The notes: generated by a model not told the origin, from the letters alone. Positions 27,268 through 37,065 are shown, counted from the first letter of the stretch. The stretch is DNA of 64,000 bases from Bacteroidaceae bacterium (GCA_017530735.1 JAFXMB010000004.1:1-64000), one strand, 5' to 3'. A program made the numbers and translations.

Positions 27268-28236
27268 ATGAAACAAAAGACCATGAGGCAGTCTTCAGCC
27301 CTGAAGAAGACACGTGTTAACCAACTCTTTTTACTAACCCTTCTCACATTCGGACCGTTCCTTTGCTCCTGCTCTGAACGCATTCATGTTGTTCCGGTCA
27401 TTGAAGATCCCGGCAAGGTTCCTGTGACCATCAGTGTCAACAACCTGGTACAACCCGAGTATGCGCGGACGAAGGCAATGGTTGATGTAGGACAGGTCTG
27501 CTCCAATCTGAGCATCTGCATTTATCCCGGTGAGGGAGAGACATTTGACAAGATTCAGATCAACCAGAAGAGTAATGATCCGGATTTTGGAACCGCGTCC
27601 AGGGAACTGACGGTGGGAGTGCACAAGATCGTGGTGGTAGCCCATAACGGTGACAAGAATCCCACAATGACCGATGCCAGGTCAATTTCATTCGGTAACA
27701 ATACCATTATGAAGTTAACCGATACGTTCTGCTGGGCTGGTGAGGTCAATGTGACCAAACAGACAGGAACGGTTGATGTATCACTTGTGCGTGCCACAGC
27801 AATGTTCAGACTGAATATGTCCGATGACCAGATTCCGTCAGAGGTGGCTCAGTTACAGTTTGCCTTTAAGGGAGGCAGTGCGGCAGTGAACCCGTTCACT
27901 CTTGAAGGTACCACAAAAAGCAACCAGAAGGAGACATTCATTATCCAGGACCATCAGTCAAAGGTGTTTGAGGTCTACACATTCCCGCGTTATGAGGAGA
28001 AGAACGGCGAGAGGAACCTTTCCAAGCTGGAAATCACAATTACGGCCTATGACGAAAACGGAAATGCCGTTAAGGAGAGGGTGCTGGAAGACGTTCCGGT
28101 GGTACGAAACAGGATCACGGAATGTACGGGCTATTTCTTTGACGGCGGCAGTCTGCAATACAGCACCGTGGGATTCGGAAATCTGCAGGTAGAGCCCGAA
28201 TGGGCCGGAACCGATGCCTACACTATGAAAGAGTAG
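27268..28236 (+). CDS. FimB/Mfa2 family fimbrial lipoprotein
   Basis: A 322-residue lipoprotein with a long basic N-terminus (about 18 residues), a hydrophobic stretch and a lipobox near Cys35 (PFLCSC). Features of the Mfa2/FimB anchor family are VPVTISVNNL after the signal, a central TVDVSLVRATAMFRLNM and a C-terminal beta-sandwich. Such proteins anchor and limit the length of type V fimbriae; no major fimbrillin gene is next to it here. An internal Met (residue 6) could be the true start. The gene converges with the next one, 7 bp away. Confidence 0.78.
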   Translation: MKQKTMRQSSALKKTRVNQLFLLTLLTFGPFLCSCSERIHVVPVIEDPGKVPVTISVNNLVQPEYARTKAMVDVGQVCSNLSICIYPGEGETFDKIQINQKSNDPDFGTASRELTVGVHKIVVVAHNGDKNPTMTDARSISFGNNTIMKLTDTFCWAGEVNVTKQTGTVDVSLVRATAMFRLNMSDDQIPSEVAQLQFAFKGGSAAVNPFTLEGTTKSNQKETFIIQDHQSKVFEVYTFPRYEEKNGERNLSKLEITITAYDENGNAVKERVLEDVPVVRNRITECTGYFFDGGSLQYSTVGFGNLQVEPEWAGTDAYTMKE

Positions 28237-28243
28237 CCGGAGT

Positions 28244-29404
28244 TCAACGGACGGTAATGTGAAGGCAGGTCTGCTGTTTCTCGTATTTTACGTAGCAGCG
28301 GCCCTGCTTTTTCATGTCGTAGGCCACCTGGTAGAGTATCTGGCGCAACTTGTCTATGGATGCCTCCTTGCCTACCTTGGGCGGACTGTAGGTGAAATAG
28401 GATATATCTAATGTGGTGCCGTAGCAGTGGCATGAGTTCTCGCTTGAGTTGACGTTGGTCTTGCGCAGTTGGCGGACGGTCTCCTCGGTGCGCAGAACGC
28501 TGGTTACGGTGAAGCGGTGACCCCGGTTGTATCCGCGGTTAAAGAGCGAGTCCTGGAAGGCCTTTCCCATGTCCTCAAGCAGTTTGGCTGCCTTGGGAAC
28601 CAGGTAGGGTACCGAGTGGGTGAGTTTCTGGACTACGTAGTAGCGGTTGGTCTCTATCAACTGCAGTTGGCGGTGGTCCTGGGCCTCCTCAAGTTTGATG
28701 GGCTTTTTGAGTCCGTTCTTGCGGGCGGCCTCCAACTGGGTGTCGTTCAGGTCGTTGAACAGGCGGTCGTACTGGCGTACGGGCTCGCGGTGATCTGTAT
28801 TGTGGTTTATCTCACCCTCGTCAATGTACTGCTGGATATCGGCCCCTTTGTCAGACAGGGTTCCGGCGAGTTTGTAGCCGCCTATGAACAGCATCACGAT
28901 CAGGGCTATGGGCACCAGCATGAAGAACAGGAATACCGGGCTTTGTATGGATTCCAGTTTGAAAATGCGTTTTATAAGGTTTCCGTACCAGCGCAGGAAT
29001 GATGTGAAGGTGGATTCTATCAGAAATCCCCACAGGGGCATGATGGTGACGGAGAATTTATAACCGATAAGCGTGGAGCCGCCGTAGTAGTAGAAGTCGC
29101 GCCATTTGAGCAGTATGACAAAGAGGATGACGTAGGCTATTGCGGCTGCCCATCGGAGCCATTTGAGGTTTATGCGGCGCCAGAAAAAGAACTGCAGTGC
29201 TCCGGTGAGGAAGCAGAGTATCCATATCATCGTGGAGTAGAGTCCGGGTACTGAATCCTGGGCGGGTACGAACCATCGGCCGATGGCATCGGTCAGGAAG
29301 TAGAGGATTACGGAGAGCAGAATGAATCTTATAGTCCTGATTTTACGGTCCAGTCTGGTGTTATCGGACGTGTTCTGCCTGCCTTGTGTCTGCGTATTTT
29401 CCAT
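28244..29404 (-). CDS. Membrane protein with DUF5715/M15-like C-terminal domain
   Basis: A 386-residue protein. The N-terminal half has four or five hydrophobic helices (for example IRFILLSVILYFLTDAIGRW, FVILLKWRDFYYYGG, VPIALIVMLFIGGYKLAG). The C-terminal half looks periplasmic and matches the Bacteroidetes DUF5715 region, distantly like D-Ala-D-Ala peptidases of family M15. It has VTSVLRTEETVRQLRKTNVNSSENSCHCYG followed by TTLDISYF, with the His and Asp spaced like zinc ligands, and a final TCLHITVR. A peptidoglycan-related role is an inference. Confidence 0.75.
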   Translation of the reverse strand: MENTQTQGRQNTSDNTRLDRKIRTIRFILLSVILYFLTDAIGRWFVPAQDSVPGLYSTMIWILCFLTGALQFFFWRRINLKWLRWAAAIAYVILFVILLKWRDFYYYGGSTLIGYKFSVTIMPLWGFLIESTFTSFLRWYGNLIKRIFKLESIQSPVFLFFMLVPIALIVMLFIGGYKLAGTLSDKGADIQQYIDEGEINHNTDHREPVRQYDRLFNDLNDTQLEAARKNGLKKPIKLEEAQDHRQLQLIETNRYYVVQKLTHSVPYLVPKAAKLLEDMGKAFQDSLFNRGYNRGHRFTVTSVLRTEETVRQLRKTNVNSSENSCHCYGTTLDISYFTYSPPKVGKEASIDKLRQILYQVAYDMKKQGRCYVKYEKQQTCLHITVR

Positions 29405-29494
29405 ATACGTTACAAATTTAGTTTATTTACAGGTACTGCAGGACAATCTGATAGCATTTTTTGTAATTTCGCGGATGATTAAATTTATACTGTT

Positions 29495-30514
29495 ATGAAA
29501 GAACTTGACTGGGCCAATCTGTCATTTGGTTACATGAAGACCAATTGGAATCTCAGAATTTGGTTTAAAGACGGAAAATGGGGTGAGATTGAGGAATCTG
29601 ACTCCGAGTATGTACCCATGCATATTGCCGCCACCTGCCTGCACTATGGTCAGGAGGCATTTGAGGGTCTGAAGGCCTTCCGCGGCAAGGATGGTAAGGT
29701 ACGAGTGTTCCGTATGGAGGCCAATGCAGAGCGTATGCAGAGCACCTGTCGTGCTACCATGATGCCCGAGCTTCCTACCGAGACATTCTGCAAGATGGTA
29801 AAGCGTGTGATCGAACTCAACAAGGAGTTCATTCCTCCTTATGAGAGCGGCGCATCACTTTACATCCGCCCGCTGCTTATCGGCACAGGTGCAGAGATTG
29901 GTGTAAAACCGGCCAAAGAGTATATGTTCCTGATTTTCGTTATGCCTGTAGGTCCGTACTTCAAGGGCGGTTTTGCAGCTAACGCTTATGCACTGGTACG
30001 TTCTTACGACCGTTCGGCTCCTCTGGGTATGGGTAAGTACAAGGTAGGCGGTAACTATGCTGCCAGTCTGTTTGCCCACAACATCGCCCATGAGAAGGGT
30101 TACGGCAGTGAGTTCTATCTGGATGCCAAGGAGAAGAAGTATATCGATGAGTGCGGCGCCGCCAACTTCATCGGCATCAAGGGTAACAGTTACATCACTC
30201 CCAAGTCAGAGTCAATACTGCCCTCTATCACCAACAAGAGCCTTCAGCAGTTGGCTAAGGACAACGGCATGACAGTTGAGTGCCGTCCTGTACCTCTGGA
30301 GGAACTCAATGAGATGAGTGAGGCCGGTGCCTGCGGTACTGCTGCCGTTATATCACCTATCTCACGTATTGATGATATTGAACTTGGCAAGTCATACGTT
30401 ATTGGAGACGGTAAACCGGGTCCTGTACTGACAGGTCTGTACCATCAGCTGCGTGCCATCCAGTATGGCGACGCTCCCGATACTCACGGCTGGGTAACCG
30501 TTCTGGATATCTGA
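29495..30514 (+). CDS. ilvE: Branched-chain amino acid aminotransferase
   Basis: PLP enzyme transferring the amino group between glutamate and the 2-oxo acids of Val, Leu and Ile. It is 339 residues, of the larger (eukaryote-like) class IV type. It begins DWANLSFGYMKT; the PLP lysine is in MGKYKVGGNYAASL; EAGACGTAAVISPI near the C-terminus binds the phosphate. It is followed 3 bp later by trmB, so the two form one unit. Confidence 0.95.
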   Translation: MKELDWANLSFGYMKTNWNLRIWFKDGKWGEIEESDSEYVPMHIAATCLHYGQEAFEGLKAFRGKDGKVRVFRMEANAERMQSTCRATMMPELPTETFCKMVKRVIELNKEFIPPYESGASLYIRPLLIGTGAEIGVKPAKEYMFLIFVMPVGPYFKGGFAANAYALVRSYDRSAPLGMGKYKVGGNYAASLFAHNIAHEKGYGSEFYLDAKEKKYIDECGAANFIGIKGNSYITPKSESILPSITNKSLQQLAKDNGMTVECRPVPLEELNEMSEAGACGTAAVISPISRIDDIELGKSYVIGDGKPGPVLTGLYHQLRAIQYGDAPDTHGWVTVLDI

Positions 30515-30517
30515 TAT

Positions 30518-31276
30518 ATGGGTAAGGGTAAACTGGCCAAGTTTGCCGATATGCGGACCTATCCGCACGTGTTCGAGCCGCAGGGTTCGTTCCGTGAGGA
30601 TGTCCCGTTTGAAATGAGGGGCTGTTGGAACAGCTCCTTCTTTCATAATGACGGGCCTATTGTCCTGGAGTTGGGCTGCGGTCACGGTGAGTATACCGTG
30701 GGGCTGGCCGGGTTGTTTCCCGATAAGAACTTTATAGGGGTCGATATCAAGGGCGCGCGCATGTGGACCGGTGCCAAGCAGTCGTTTGAGGCCGGCATGA
30801 CTAACGTGGCGTTCCTGCGCACCGTGATTGAGTTGATTGACAGGTTCTTTGCTCCGGGTGAGGTGAGTGAGATATGGATTACTTTCCCTGATCCTCAGAT
30901 GAAGAAGGCTACCAAGCGTCTTACATCGACCTTTTTTATGGAGCGCTACCGCAGGATATTGAAACCGGGCGGCAAGATTCACCTTAAGACTGACAGCAAC
31001 TTCCTCTTTACTTACACGTGCGCCATGGTGGATCATAACGGACTTCCGGTGGAGTTCCGGACCGATGACCTCTATGCCAGCGGTGATGCGGACCACATCC
31101 TCTCCATCAAGACGCACTATGAGGCTCAGTGGCTGGAGCGGGGCAAGAGCATCAAGTATATTGTCTTCAATCTTCCGGCCGACGGGGAACTTACCGAGCC
31201 GAACATTGAGATAGAGCTTGACGACTACCGCAGCTACGGCCGCACAAAAAGAAGCACTCTGCAAGTTGGGAAATAG
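30518..31276 (+). CDS. trmB: tRNA (guanine-N7-)-methyltransferase
   Basis: SAM-dependent enzyme forming m7G46 in tRNA. It is 252 residues. The SAM-binding motif is [16 protein letters not shown], and the family motif [12 protein letters not shown] is complete. [13 protein letters not shown] follows. The stop codon coincides with the first base of a 151-bp inverted-repeat element. Confidence 0.94.
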   Translation: MGKGKLAKFADMRTYPHVFEPQGSFREDVPFEMRGCWNSSFFHNDGPIVLELGCGHGEYTVGLAGLFPDKNFIGVDIKGARMWTGAKQSFEAGMTNVAFLRTVIELIDRFFAPGEVSEIWITFPDPQMKKATKRLTSTFFMERYRRILKPGGKIHLKTDSNFLFTYTCAMVDHNGLPVEFRTDDLYASGDADHILSIKTHYEAQWLERGKSIKYIVFNLPADGELTEPNIEIELDDYRSYGRTKRSTLQVGK

Positions 31277-31426
31277 CACAATAGAACGCTTTTTGGGGTA
31301 TCAGTATCCTAAACTACGCGCTTCGCGCTATCCCTCCCACGCCTACGGCGCGGGCCCCTCCCATTCACAGCGACATGGGCGTCGATGGTTTCTGATACCG
31401 ATACCCCAAAAAGCGTTCTATTGTGC
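31276..31426. repeat. 151-bp element with 33-bp terminal inverted repeats
   Basis: The left arm (31276-31308) starts GCACAATAGAACGCTTTTTG. The right arm (31394-31426) is its reverse complement with one mismatch. The 85-bp centre is GC-rich and carries smaller palindromes such as GCGCTTCGCGC. It fills most of the 286-bp trmB-cysK gap. It could be a MITE-like insertion or a strong terminator hairpin; no target-site duplication is obvious. Confidence 0.85.
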
Positions 31427-31494
31427 GCTCGCTGGAATAAATTAACTGTGTAATTGATATTAAATAGAATGGTTTTCTTGTTTTTGGGTTTTTC

Positions 31495-31525
31495 TTGTTG
31501 ACTGTTTCGGGCGGTGGTAATTTTG
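31495..31525 (+). promoter_or_regulatory. Promoter of cysK
   Basis: TTG at 31495-31497, a 20-bp spacer and TAATTTTG at 31518-31525, fitting the Bacteroidetes consensus. The ATG is 37 bp downstream. Confidence 0.65.
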
Positions 31526-31562
31526 CATCGGAAACAGAAAACAAACACAAAACTTAGATATT

Positions 31563-32504
31563 ATGGCAATTTACAATTCCATCACTGAACTTATCGGTAA
31601 GACTCCGACAGTCAGTCTTAAGACTTTCACGGCTAACCGTGGTATCAAATCCAACATTGTTGCAAAGGTTGAGTTCTTCAATCCGGGCGGATCGGTCAAG
31701 GACCGTATCGCTCTGGCTATGATTGAGGATGCTGAGAAGAAGGGTATCCTAAAGAAAGGTGGTACAATCATAGAGCCTACATCGGGCAATACAGGCGTTG
31801 GTCTGTCACTTGTAGGCGCAGTTAAGGGTTATAAGGTAATCCTGACTATGCCCGAGACCATGAGCATTGAGCGCCGCAAACTGGCTGCCGCTTATGGCAC
31901 AGAGATAGTTCTTACTCCGGGCGCAAACGGCATGAAGGGTGCCATCGCCAAGGCCGAGGAACTTCGTGACGCTACTCCGGGTGCAGTAATCCTGCAGCAG
32001 TTCACCAATCCCAGCAACCCCGAGATTCATTCAAAGACCACCGGTAAGGAACTTGTGGCCGATGCCAAGGAATCAGGTATTCAGATTGACGCTTTCATTG
32101 CCGGTGTAGGTACTGGCGGTACCGTGAGCGGTTCTGCAATTGCAATCAAGGAGGCTTTCCCCAATGCACGTATCATTGCAGTTGAGCCCGAGTCATCGGC
32201 CGTACTGAGCGGTAACCCCAGCGGTCCCCACAAGATCCAGGGTATCGGTGCCGGTTTTGTTCCCGATAACTTTAACCGCAGCATTATCGATGAGATTCTG
32301 CCCGTAAGCAATGACAACGCATTTGAGACCGCACGCGCTTTGGCCAAGGAGGAGGGCCTGCTGGTAGGTATCTCAAGCGGTGCAGCCGCATATGCAGCAA
32401 GCGTAGTTGCTTCACGTCCGGAGTTTGCAGGTAAGAACGTATTTGTCCTGCTGCCTGATACGGGTGAACGCTACCTTTCAACTGCACTTTTCTCGGCTGA
32501 ATAA
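31563..32504 (+). CDS. cysK: Cysteine synthase A (O-acetylserine sulfhydrylase)
   Basis: PLP enzyme making cysteine from O-acetylserine and sulfide. It is 313 residues, normal length. It has the PLP lysine in NPGGSVKDRIA, the substrate loop TSGNTG, the phosphate loop GVGTGGTVSG and SSGAAAYAA near the C-terminus. Single-gene unit: own promoter upstream, strong terminator downstream. Confidence 0.95.
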   Translation: MAIYNSITELIGKTPTVSLKTFTANRGIKSNIVAKVEFFNPGGSVKDRIALAMIEDAEKKGILKKGGTIIEPTSGNTGVGLSLVGAVKGYKVILTMPETMSIERRKLAAAYGTEIVLTPGANGMKGAIAKAEELRDATPGAVILQQFTNPSNPEIHSKTTGKELVADAKESGIQIDAFIAGVGTGGTVSGSAIAIKEAFPNARIIAVEPESSAVLSGNPSGPHKIQGIGAGFVPDNFNRSIIDEILPVSNDNAFETARALAKEEGLLVGISSGAAAYAASVVASRPEFAGKNVFVLLPDTGERYLSTALFSAE

Positions 32505-32522
32505 GCAAAAAAGCAGTGTTTT

Positions 32523-32567
32523 AAAAAAATGACACAGAAGGAACTGTTCCTTTTGTGTCATTTTTTT
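32523..32567 (+). terminator. Terminator of cysK, also a dispersed palindrome
   Basis: A 22-nt arm (32523-32544) containing TGACACAGAAGGAAC pairs with 32546-32567, one mismatch, with A-run and T-run at the ends, so it could work in both directions. Its core is related to the palindrome at 37984-38013. Confidence 0.88.
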
Positions 32568-32583
32568 GTACATTTACGGCATT

Positions 32584-34548
32584 ATGAAAGGACTGTTTAG
32601 AATCATCCTGTTGCTGGTGGCGTTTTCATCGGCCGTGAATATGTCAGCTCAGAATAATGCTTATGGGATTGATGATGAATGCTATGTGCTGTTCCAGAGG
32701 GTAGAGTCTTTGGCGGGGGGCGTATCCGACAAGGAGTTCAACCTTGTGAATGACTCGTTGCTGCAGACCGCTTTGGCCAAGGGAGACAACAAGGCACAGG
32801 TGATATCTTATGTGGAGCGGCTCAAGCATCTTAACCGCGGTCCGTTCAGTAATGAGGAACGGGTTCTCAAGGCTTTTGAGGAACTTAAGGCAATAGCTCT
32901 TTCATACGGCTACAGGCAGTATTTCTACTACGCTTACGAGCTGACCCAGAACTTTTATTTCAACAATGGAAGGCCTAACACCTCAATAGAGTTGCTGCAG
33001 GAGATGCAGGCATACGCCATTGAGCAGAATGATGCTTACGGTATGTGGTACAGCTCCCGATATATGGTTTCGCTGTATACGGCCATGAACGATCACATAA
33101 CGGCCAAGAAATATATCCTGGAGGGCATCAGGGTCTATAATGAGACCGATGATCCTACGGTAAGACGCCAGTCGCTAACCAATGCATACTGTGACCTGGC
33201 CAATACATATCCTGTTTTGAGTGATTCCATGAGGATATATATAGACAAGGCTTATGAAGTATCAATGAGCCACAATGATACTCTACGCTGTAACTATTAT
33301 CTGGCTGTCATAGCGGCGTTTGATAAGGATGTCAGCAGGTATACTGAATTAAGGGACCGTTGTCTGGCCGATGGACAGTTGCGCCTGATTTCTGTAACAG
33401 CAAGGAACATGTTCCATCTCATTGATGAGATTATAGATGGTACAATCAACAACAAGGATTTGGATAGTATTGAAACCCTTGCCCATATACGTGAGATGAA
33501 GTTCGTTATCAATATTGCCGAGCTTTACGGATATGAGAACGCCGCTTTCCGCCTGGAGAAGCGCCTGATGGAACTGATGGAAAGCAATTTTGCCAAGTCC
33601 AACCAACTTAATATGGCTGAACTCGACGCAAAGATGGGCAACAATCGCCTGACAGCTGATCTTGCACAGAAATCTCAGCAGTTGGCACGTACTACCCTGA
33701 TTCTTACCATAGTCGTAACGGTAGTATTGCTTGGCCTTCTGGCATTCTCATACAGCCAGGTAATTGGTCTGAGACGCCGCAGGATACATGACCAGAAGAT
33801 GATCAACGAACTGACCGCCGCCAATCGCAAAGCCGAGATTGCCAACGCCGCCAAGACCCGTTTTGTTCAGAACATGAGTCATGAGGTGCGCACCCCGCTC
33901 AACGCGATAGTGGGTTTCTCGCAGTTGCTGTCACTTCCCGACGATGCGCTCACGCCAGAGGAGAAACAGGAGTTCTCAAACCATATCATGAACAACACCA
34001 AGATTCTGATAATGCTGCTTGAGGATATCCTTAACACCACCGATATGGATAAGGGTGAATACAAGATTACGTATGATGAGGGTGAGGTTCATTTCATGTG
34101 CCGTGCCGCCATATCGAGTTCCGAGCACCGTCTGCACTCGGGCGTGGAGATGTTCTACGAGCCGGAGTCTGAGGAGCCGTTCACTTTCCGTACAGACCCG
34201 CAGCGTGTCCAGCAGATTCTGATAAACCTTCTTACCAATGCCTGTAAGCATACCTCAAAAGGCAAGATAGTACTGGCCAGTTCACTCACCGCCAAGCCTG
34301 GTTACGTGACATTCAGCGTGACTGATACCGGTCCCGGAGTTCCTGCCGATCAGGCTGAGGCAATCTTTGACCGGTTCACCAAACTGAACAGTTTTGTACA
34401 GGGTACAGGACTGGGCCTGAGTATATGCCGCGAGATAGCCACACTTATGGGTGCCAATGTCTATCTTGACACTACATACACAAATGGAGGAGCCAGATTT
34501 ATATTTGAGGTTCCTGTAGTTCCGCCCTTAGAATCCAAGTCTGAATAA
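32584..34548 (+). CDS. Membrane sensor histidine kinase with TPR-like periplasmic domain
   Basis: A 654-residue two-component sensor. It has a signal peptide (ending NMSAQ), then about 340 helical residues that look like degenerate TPR units, the usual sensor of this Bacteroidetes class. One transmembrane helix lies at about 368-392. HisKA has the phospho-acceptor His433 in MSHEVRTPLNAIVGFSQLL. The ATPase domain has NLLTNACKHT (N box), DTGPGVP (G1) and GTGLGLS (G2). The start at 32584 is the first ATG after the cysK terminator. No response regulator gene adjoins it, so the partner is elsewhere. Confidence 0.92.
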   Translation: MKGLFRIILLLVAFSSAVNMSAQNNAYGIDDECYVLFQRVESLAGGVSDKEFNLVNDSLLQTALAKGDNKAQVISYVERLKHLNRGPFSNEERVLKAFEELKAIALSYGYRQYFYYAYELTQNFYFNNGRPNTSIELLQEMQAYAIEQNDAYGMWYSSRYMVSLYTAMNDHITAKKYILEGIRVYNETDDPTVRRQSLTNAYCDLANTYPVLSDSMRIYIDKAYEVSMSHNDTLRCNYYLAVIAAFDKDVSRYTELRDRCLADGQLRLISVTARNMFHLIDEIIDGTINNKDLDSIETLAHIREMKFVINIAELYGYENAAFRLEKRLMELMESNFAKSNQLNMAELDAKMGNNRLTADLAQKSQQLARTTLILTIVVTVVLLGLLAFSYSQVIGLRRRRIHDQKMINELTAANRKAEIANAAKTRFVQNMSHEVRTPLNAIVGFSQLLSLPDDALTPEEKQEFSNHIMNNTKILIMLLEDILNTTDMDKGEYKITYDEGEVHFMCRAAISSSEHRLHSGVEMFYEPESEEPFTFRTDPQRVQQILINLLTNACKHTSKGKIVLASSLTAKPGYVTFSVTDTGPGVPADQAEAIFDRFTKLNSFVQGTGLGLSICREIATLMGANVYLDTTYTNGGARFIFEVPVVPPLESKSE

Positions 34549-34553
34549 ACTGC

Positions 34554-35654
34554 TCAGGAATGAGTATTTACTGCCTTTGTGGGTGGCTGCTGATGGTTGC
34601 GGGCATCGGTAGCTACGGCAACTGACTGTGCCAGTTCGCGGAATGCCAGACCGGTTATGGTATCGGGGTTCAGGGCAACGGGAGTTCCGTTGTCGCCGCC
34701 TTCGCAGATGCTCTGCACAATGGGAATCTGTCCCAGTAGAGGCACTTTAAGTTCATCGGCCAAACGCTTGCAACCCTCCTTGCCGAACAGATAGTATTTG
34801 TTCTGCGGGAGTTCAGCGGGGGTAAACCAGGCCATATTCTCTACCAATCCAAGTACAGGTACGTTCACCTTCTCGTTACGGAACATATCGATTCCCTTGC
34901 GGGCATCGGCCAGGGCAACTTCCTGCGGGGTGCTTACAACTACGGCGCCGGTTATGCCAAGGGTCTGAACCAGAGTCAGGTGGATATCGCTTGTGCCGGG
35001 AGGCATGTCTATGATGAAGTAGTCCAGCTCGCCCCAATCAGCATCGGCAATAAGTTGCTTGAGTGCGTTGCTGGCCATGGCTCCGCGCCACAGGACTGCC
35101 TGCTCAGGGTCAACAAAGTAACCTATTGAGAGGAGTTTGATTCCGTACTGCTCAACGGGGATAATCAGGTCACGGCCGTCTTTGTTCTCGGCGTAGGGGC
35201 GTGCGCCCTCGGTGTTGAACATCTTGGGCATGGAGGGACCGAAGATATCGGCATCAAGCAGACCTACCTTGTAGCCCAGTCCTGCCAGAGCTACAGCCAG
35301 GTTTGCTGCAACGGTTGACTTGCCTACGCCGCCCTTTCCGGATGCAACGGCTATGATGTTCTTGACATCGGGCAGAAGTTCCGGACCCTCCGGACGGGGT
35401 GCCTGGCGGGTCTTTACCTTTACCTCTACCTGTACGTCATCACCGGCTTTGAGCTTGATTGCGGTCTCGGCCGATTTTACTATCGATTTGATGAACGGAT
35501 CAGTGGGTTTCTCAAAAATCAGTGAGAACGATACTGAGTTACCGTCAATGCGGATATCGTCCTCAAGCATCTCCATTGAGATGATGTCCTTGCCGGTACC
35601 CGGATATCGGACCGTCTGCAAGGCTTCTTTTATCAGATTGGGATATAATGTCAT
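34554..35654 (-). CDS. mrp: Mrp/ApbC-type ATP-binding iron-sulfur carrier
   Basis: A 366-residue P-loop protein of the Mrp/NBP35 family, which carries [4Fe-4S] clusters to target proteins. An N-terminal MIP18/DUF59 domain (residues 1-90) is followed by SGKGGVGKSTVAANLAVALA (deviant Walker A) and FGPSMPKMF, FIIDMPPGTSDIHL and VVSTPQEVALADA. The usual C-x-x-C that follows ENM-x-x-F in this family is not present: the segment reads ENMAWFTPAELPQNKYYLFG. The gene is convergent with the histidine kinase gene (5 bp gap). Confidence 0.9.
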   Translation of the reverse strand: MTLYPNLIKEALQTVRYPGTGKDIISMEMLEDDIRIDGNSVSFSLIFEKPTDPFIKSIVKSAETAIKLKAGDDVQVEVKVKTRQAPRPEGPELLPDVKNIIAVASGKGGVGKSTVAANLAVALAGLGYKVGLLDADIFGPSMPKMFNTEGARPYAENKDGRDLIIPVEQYGIKLLSIGYFVDPEQAVLWRGAMASNALKQLIADADWGELDYFIIDMPPGTSDIHLTLVQTLGITGAVVVSTPQEVALADARKGIDMFRNEKVNVPVLGLVENMAWFTPAELPQNKYYLFGKEGCKRLADELKVPLLGQIPIVQSICEGGDNGTPVALNPDTITGLAFRELAQSVAVATDARNHQQPPTKAVNTHS

Positions 35655-35667
35655 AGTGACCGCAAAG

Positions 35668-37065
35668 TTACATCATCCTCTTTATCAAAGCAAAGAATTT
35701 GTATGGCATGTAGCGCACGGGCAGGTCAATGAAAGTGGGAGCTTTGACGATGGAGCGCTGGTGCGTGAAAGCGTCAAAACTGAGCTTACCGTGATAGTGA
35801 CCCATTCCGGAGTTGCCTACACCGCCAAACGGGATGTGGCCGTTGGCTATGTGCATGATGGTGTCGTTGATGCATCCGCCGCCTGATGATGTGCGGTGTA
35901 TCAGCTCCCATCCGTCTTTTTCGCGCCCAAAGTAGTAGAAAGCCAGGGGTTTCTCGCGGTCGGTGATAAACTTTTCCACCTGATCCTTGAAACTGCCGTC
36001 TTTGGGGCTGATGGTTATGAGCGGGAATATGGGGCCGAAAATTTCGTCGGTCATTACCGGCGCATCCGGGCTTACATTGTCCAGCAGGGTGGGTTCGATG
36101 AAACGGTCCGATGAGTCCGTGCGGCCGCCATAGACTATTGTGCCGTCCTTGAGATAGCCGGTTACGCGCTCAAATGCCTTGTCCGATACCAGGCGCACAA
36201 AATGCTGCGACTCCTTGATGTCCTTGCCGTGCAGGTACTCCACCTGAGCGGCAAACTCCCTGATGAACTCCTCCTTGACATCCTCATGGATAAGGATATA
36301 GTCAGGGGCGATGCAGGTCTGGCCGGCGTTGAGGGTCTTGCCCCAGGCTACGCGGCGGGCTGCAATCTTGAGGTTGGCGGTACTGTCAATGATGCAGGGG
36401 CTCTTGCCGCCCAGTTCCAGTACTACTGGAGTCAGGTTCTCGGCTGCAGCAGCCATGACCTTGCGGCCCAGAGCGGGACTGCCGGTAAAGAATATGATAT
36501 CCCATCGGCTGCCGAACAGCTCTTTGTTGACATCGCGGTTTCCCTGAACCACTGCGACGTAGTTCTCGTTGAACACCGACCTGATCATCTGCTCCAGTAC
36601 GGCCGATACGTTAGGAACGTAGGGCGAAGGTTTGAGCACAGCGGTGCAGCCGGCAGATATGGCACCCACCAGTGGGTTTAGCAGCAACTGCACGGGATAG
36701 TTCCAGGGTGAAACTATCAGCGCCTGTCCCAGTGGCTCGCTTACGATGTATGAGCTGGCGGGAAAGAGTGTCAGAGGAGAGCGTTTGCGTCTGCGGCGTG
36801 CCCATCGGCCCACATGATGCAGGTGCTCCTTTATCTCGGCCTTCACAAGTCCGATTTCAGTCAGGTAAGCCTCCTGGTATGACTTGTGCAAATCAGTCCA
36901 GAGGGCATCGGCCAACGGCTTTTCAAATGCATTGAGGGCCGATTTCAACTTGCGCAGTTGCTCCTTACGAAACTTTACGCTCAGCGTTGTCCCCGTTCTG
37001 AAGAACTGACGCTGTGAGAGCAGAATCTGCTGAATTCGCTCCTTCGATGTGTTTTCTATTGTCAT
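35668..37065 (-). CDS. Aldehyde dehydrogenase
   Basis: A 465-residue NAD(P)-dependent enzyme of the class-3-like ALDH family, oxidising aliphatic or fatty aldehydes. It shows PWNYPVQLLLNPLVGAI (cofactor binding), FFTGSPALGRKV, the general-base Glu in LELGGKSPC, the catalytic Cys in NAGQTCIAPDY and EIFGPIFPL. The ATG at 37065 was chosen because upstream codons show no family similarity. This start lies 101 bp inside the 3' end of the SDR gene. No soluble-form truncation is seen; the C-terminus (RYMPYKFFALIKRMM) may be membrane-associated. Confidence 0.9.
   Translation of the reverse strand: MTIENTSKERIQQILLSQRQFFRTGTTLSVKFRKEQLRKLKSALNAFEKPLADALWTDLHKSYQEAYLTEIGLVKAEIKEHLHHVGRWARRRRKRSPLTLFPASSYIVSEPLGQALIVSPWNYPVQLLLNPLVGAISAGCTAVLKPSPYVPNVSAVLEQMIRSVFNENYVAVVQGNRDVNKELFGSRWDIIFFTGSPALGRKVMAAAAENLTPVVLELGGKSPCIIDSTANLKIAARRVAWGKTLNAGQTCIAPDYILIHEDVKEEFIREFAAQVEYLHGKDIKESQHFVRLVSDKAFERVTGYLKDGTIVYGGRTDSSDRFIEPTLLDNVSPDAPVMTDEIFGPIFPLITISPKDGSFKDQVEKFITDREKPLAFYYFGREKDGWELIHRTSSGGGCINDTIMHIANGHIPFGGVGNSGMGHYHGKLSFDAFTHQRSIVKAPTFIDLPVRYMPYKFFALIKRMM

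Noticed and set aside
30392..31279. 295-codon minus-strand frame opposite ilvE and trmB
   Set aside because: It covers two well-recognised genes on the other strand and has no family motif.
31309..31548. 79-codon minus-strand frame in the trmB-cysK gap
   Set aside because: It runs through the inverted repeat and the cysK promoter, which explains the region better.
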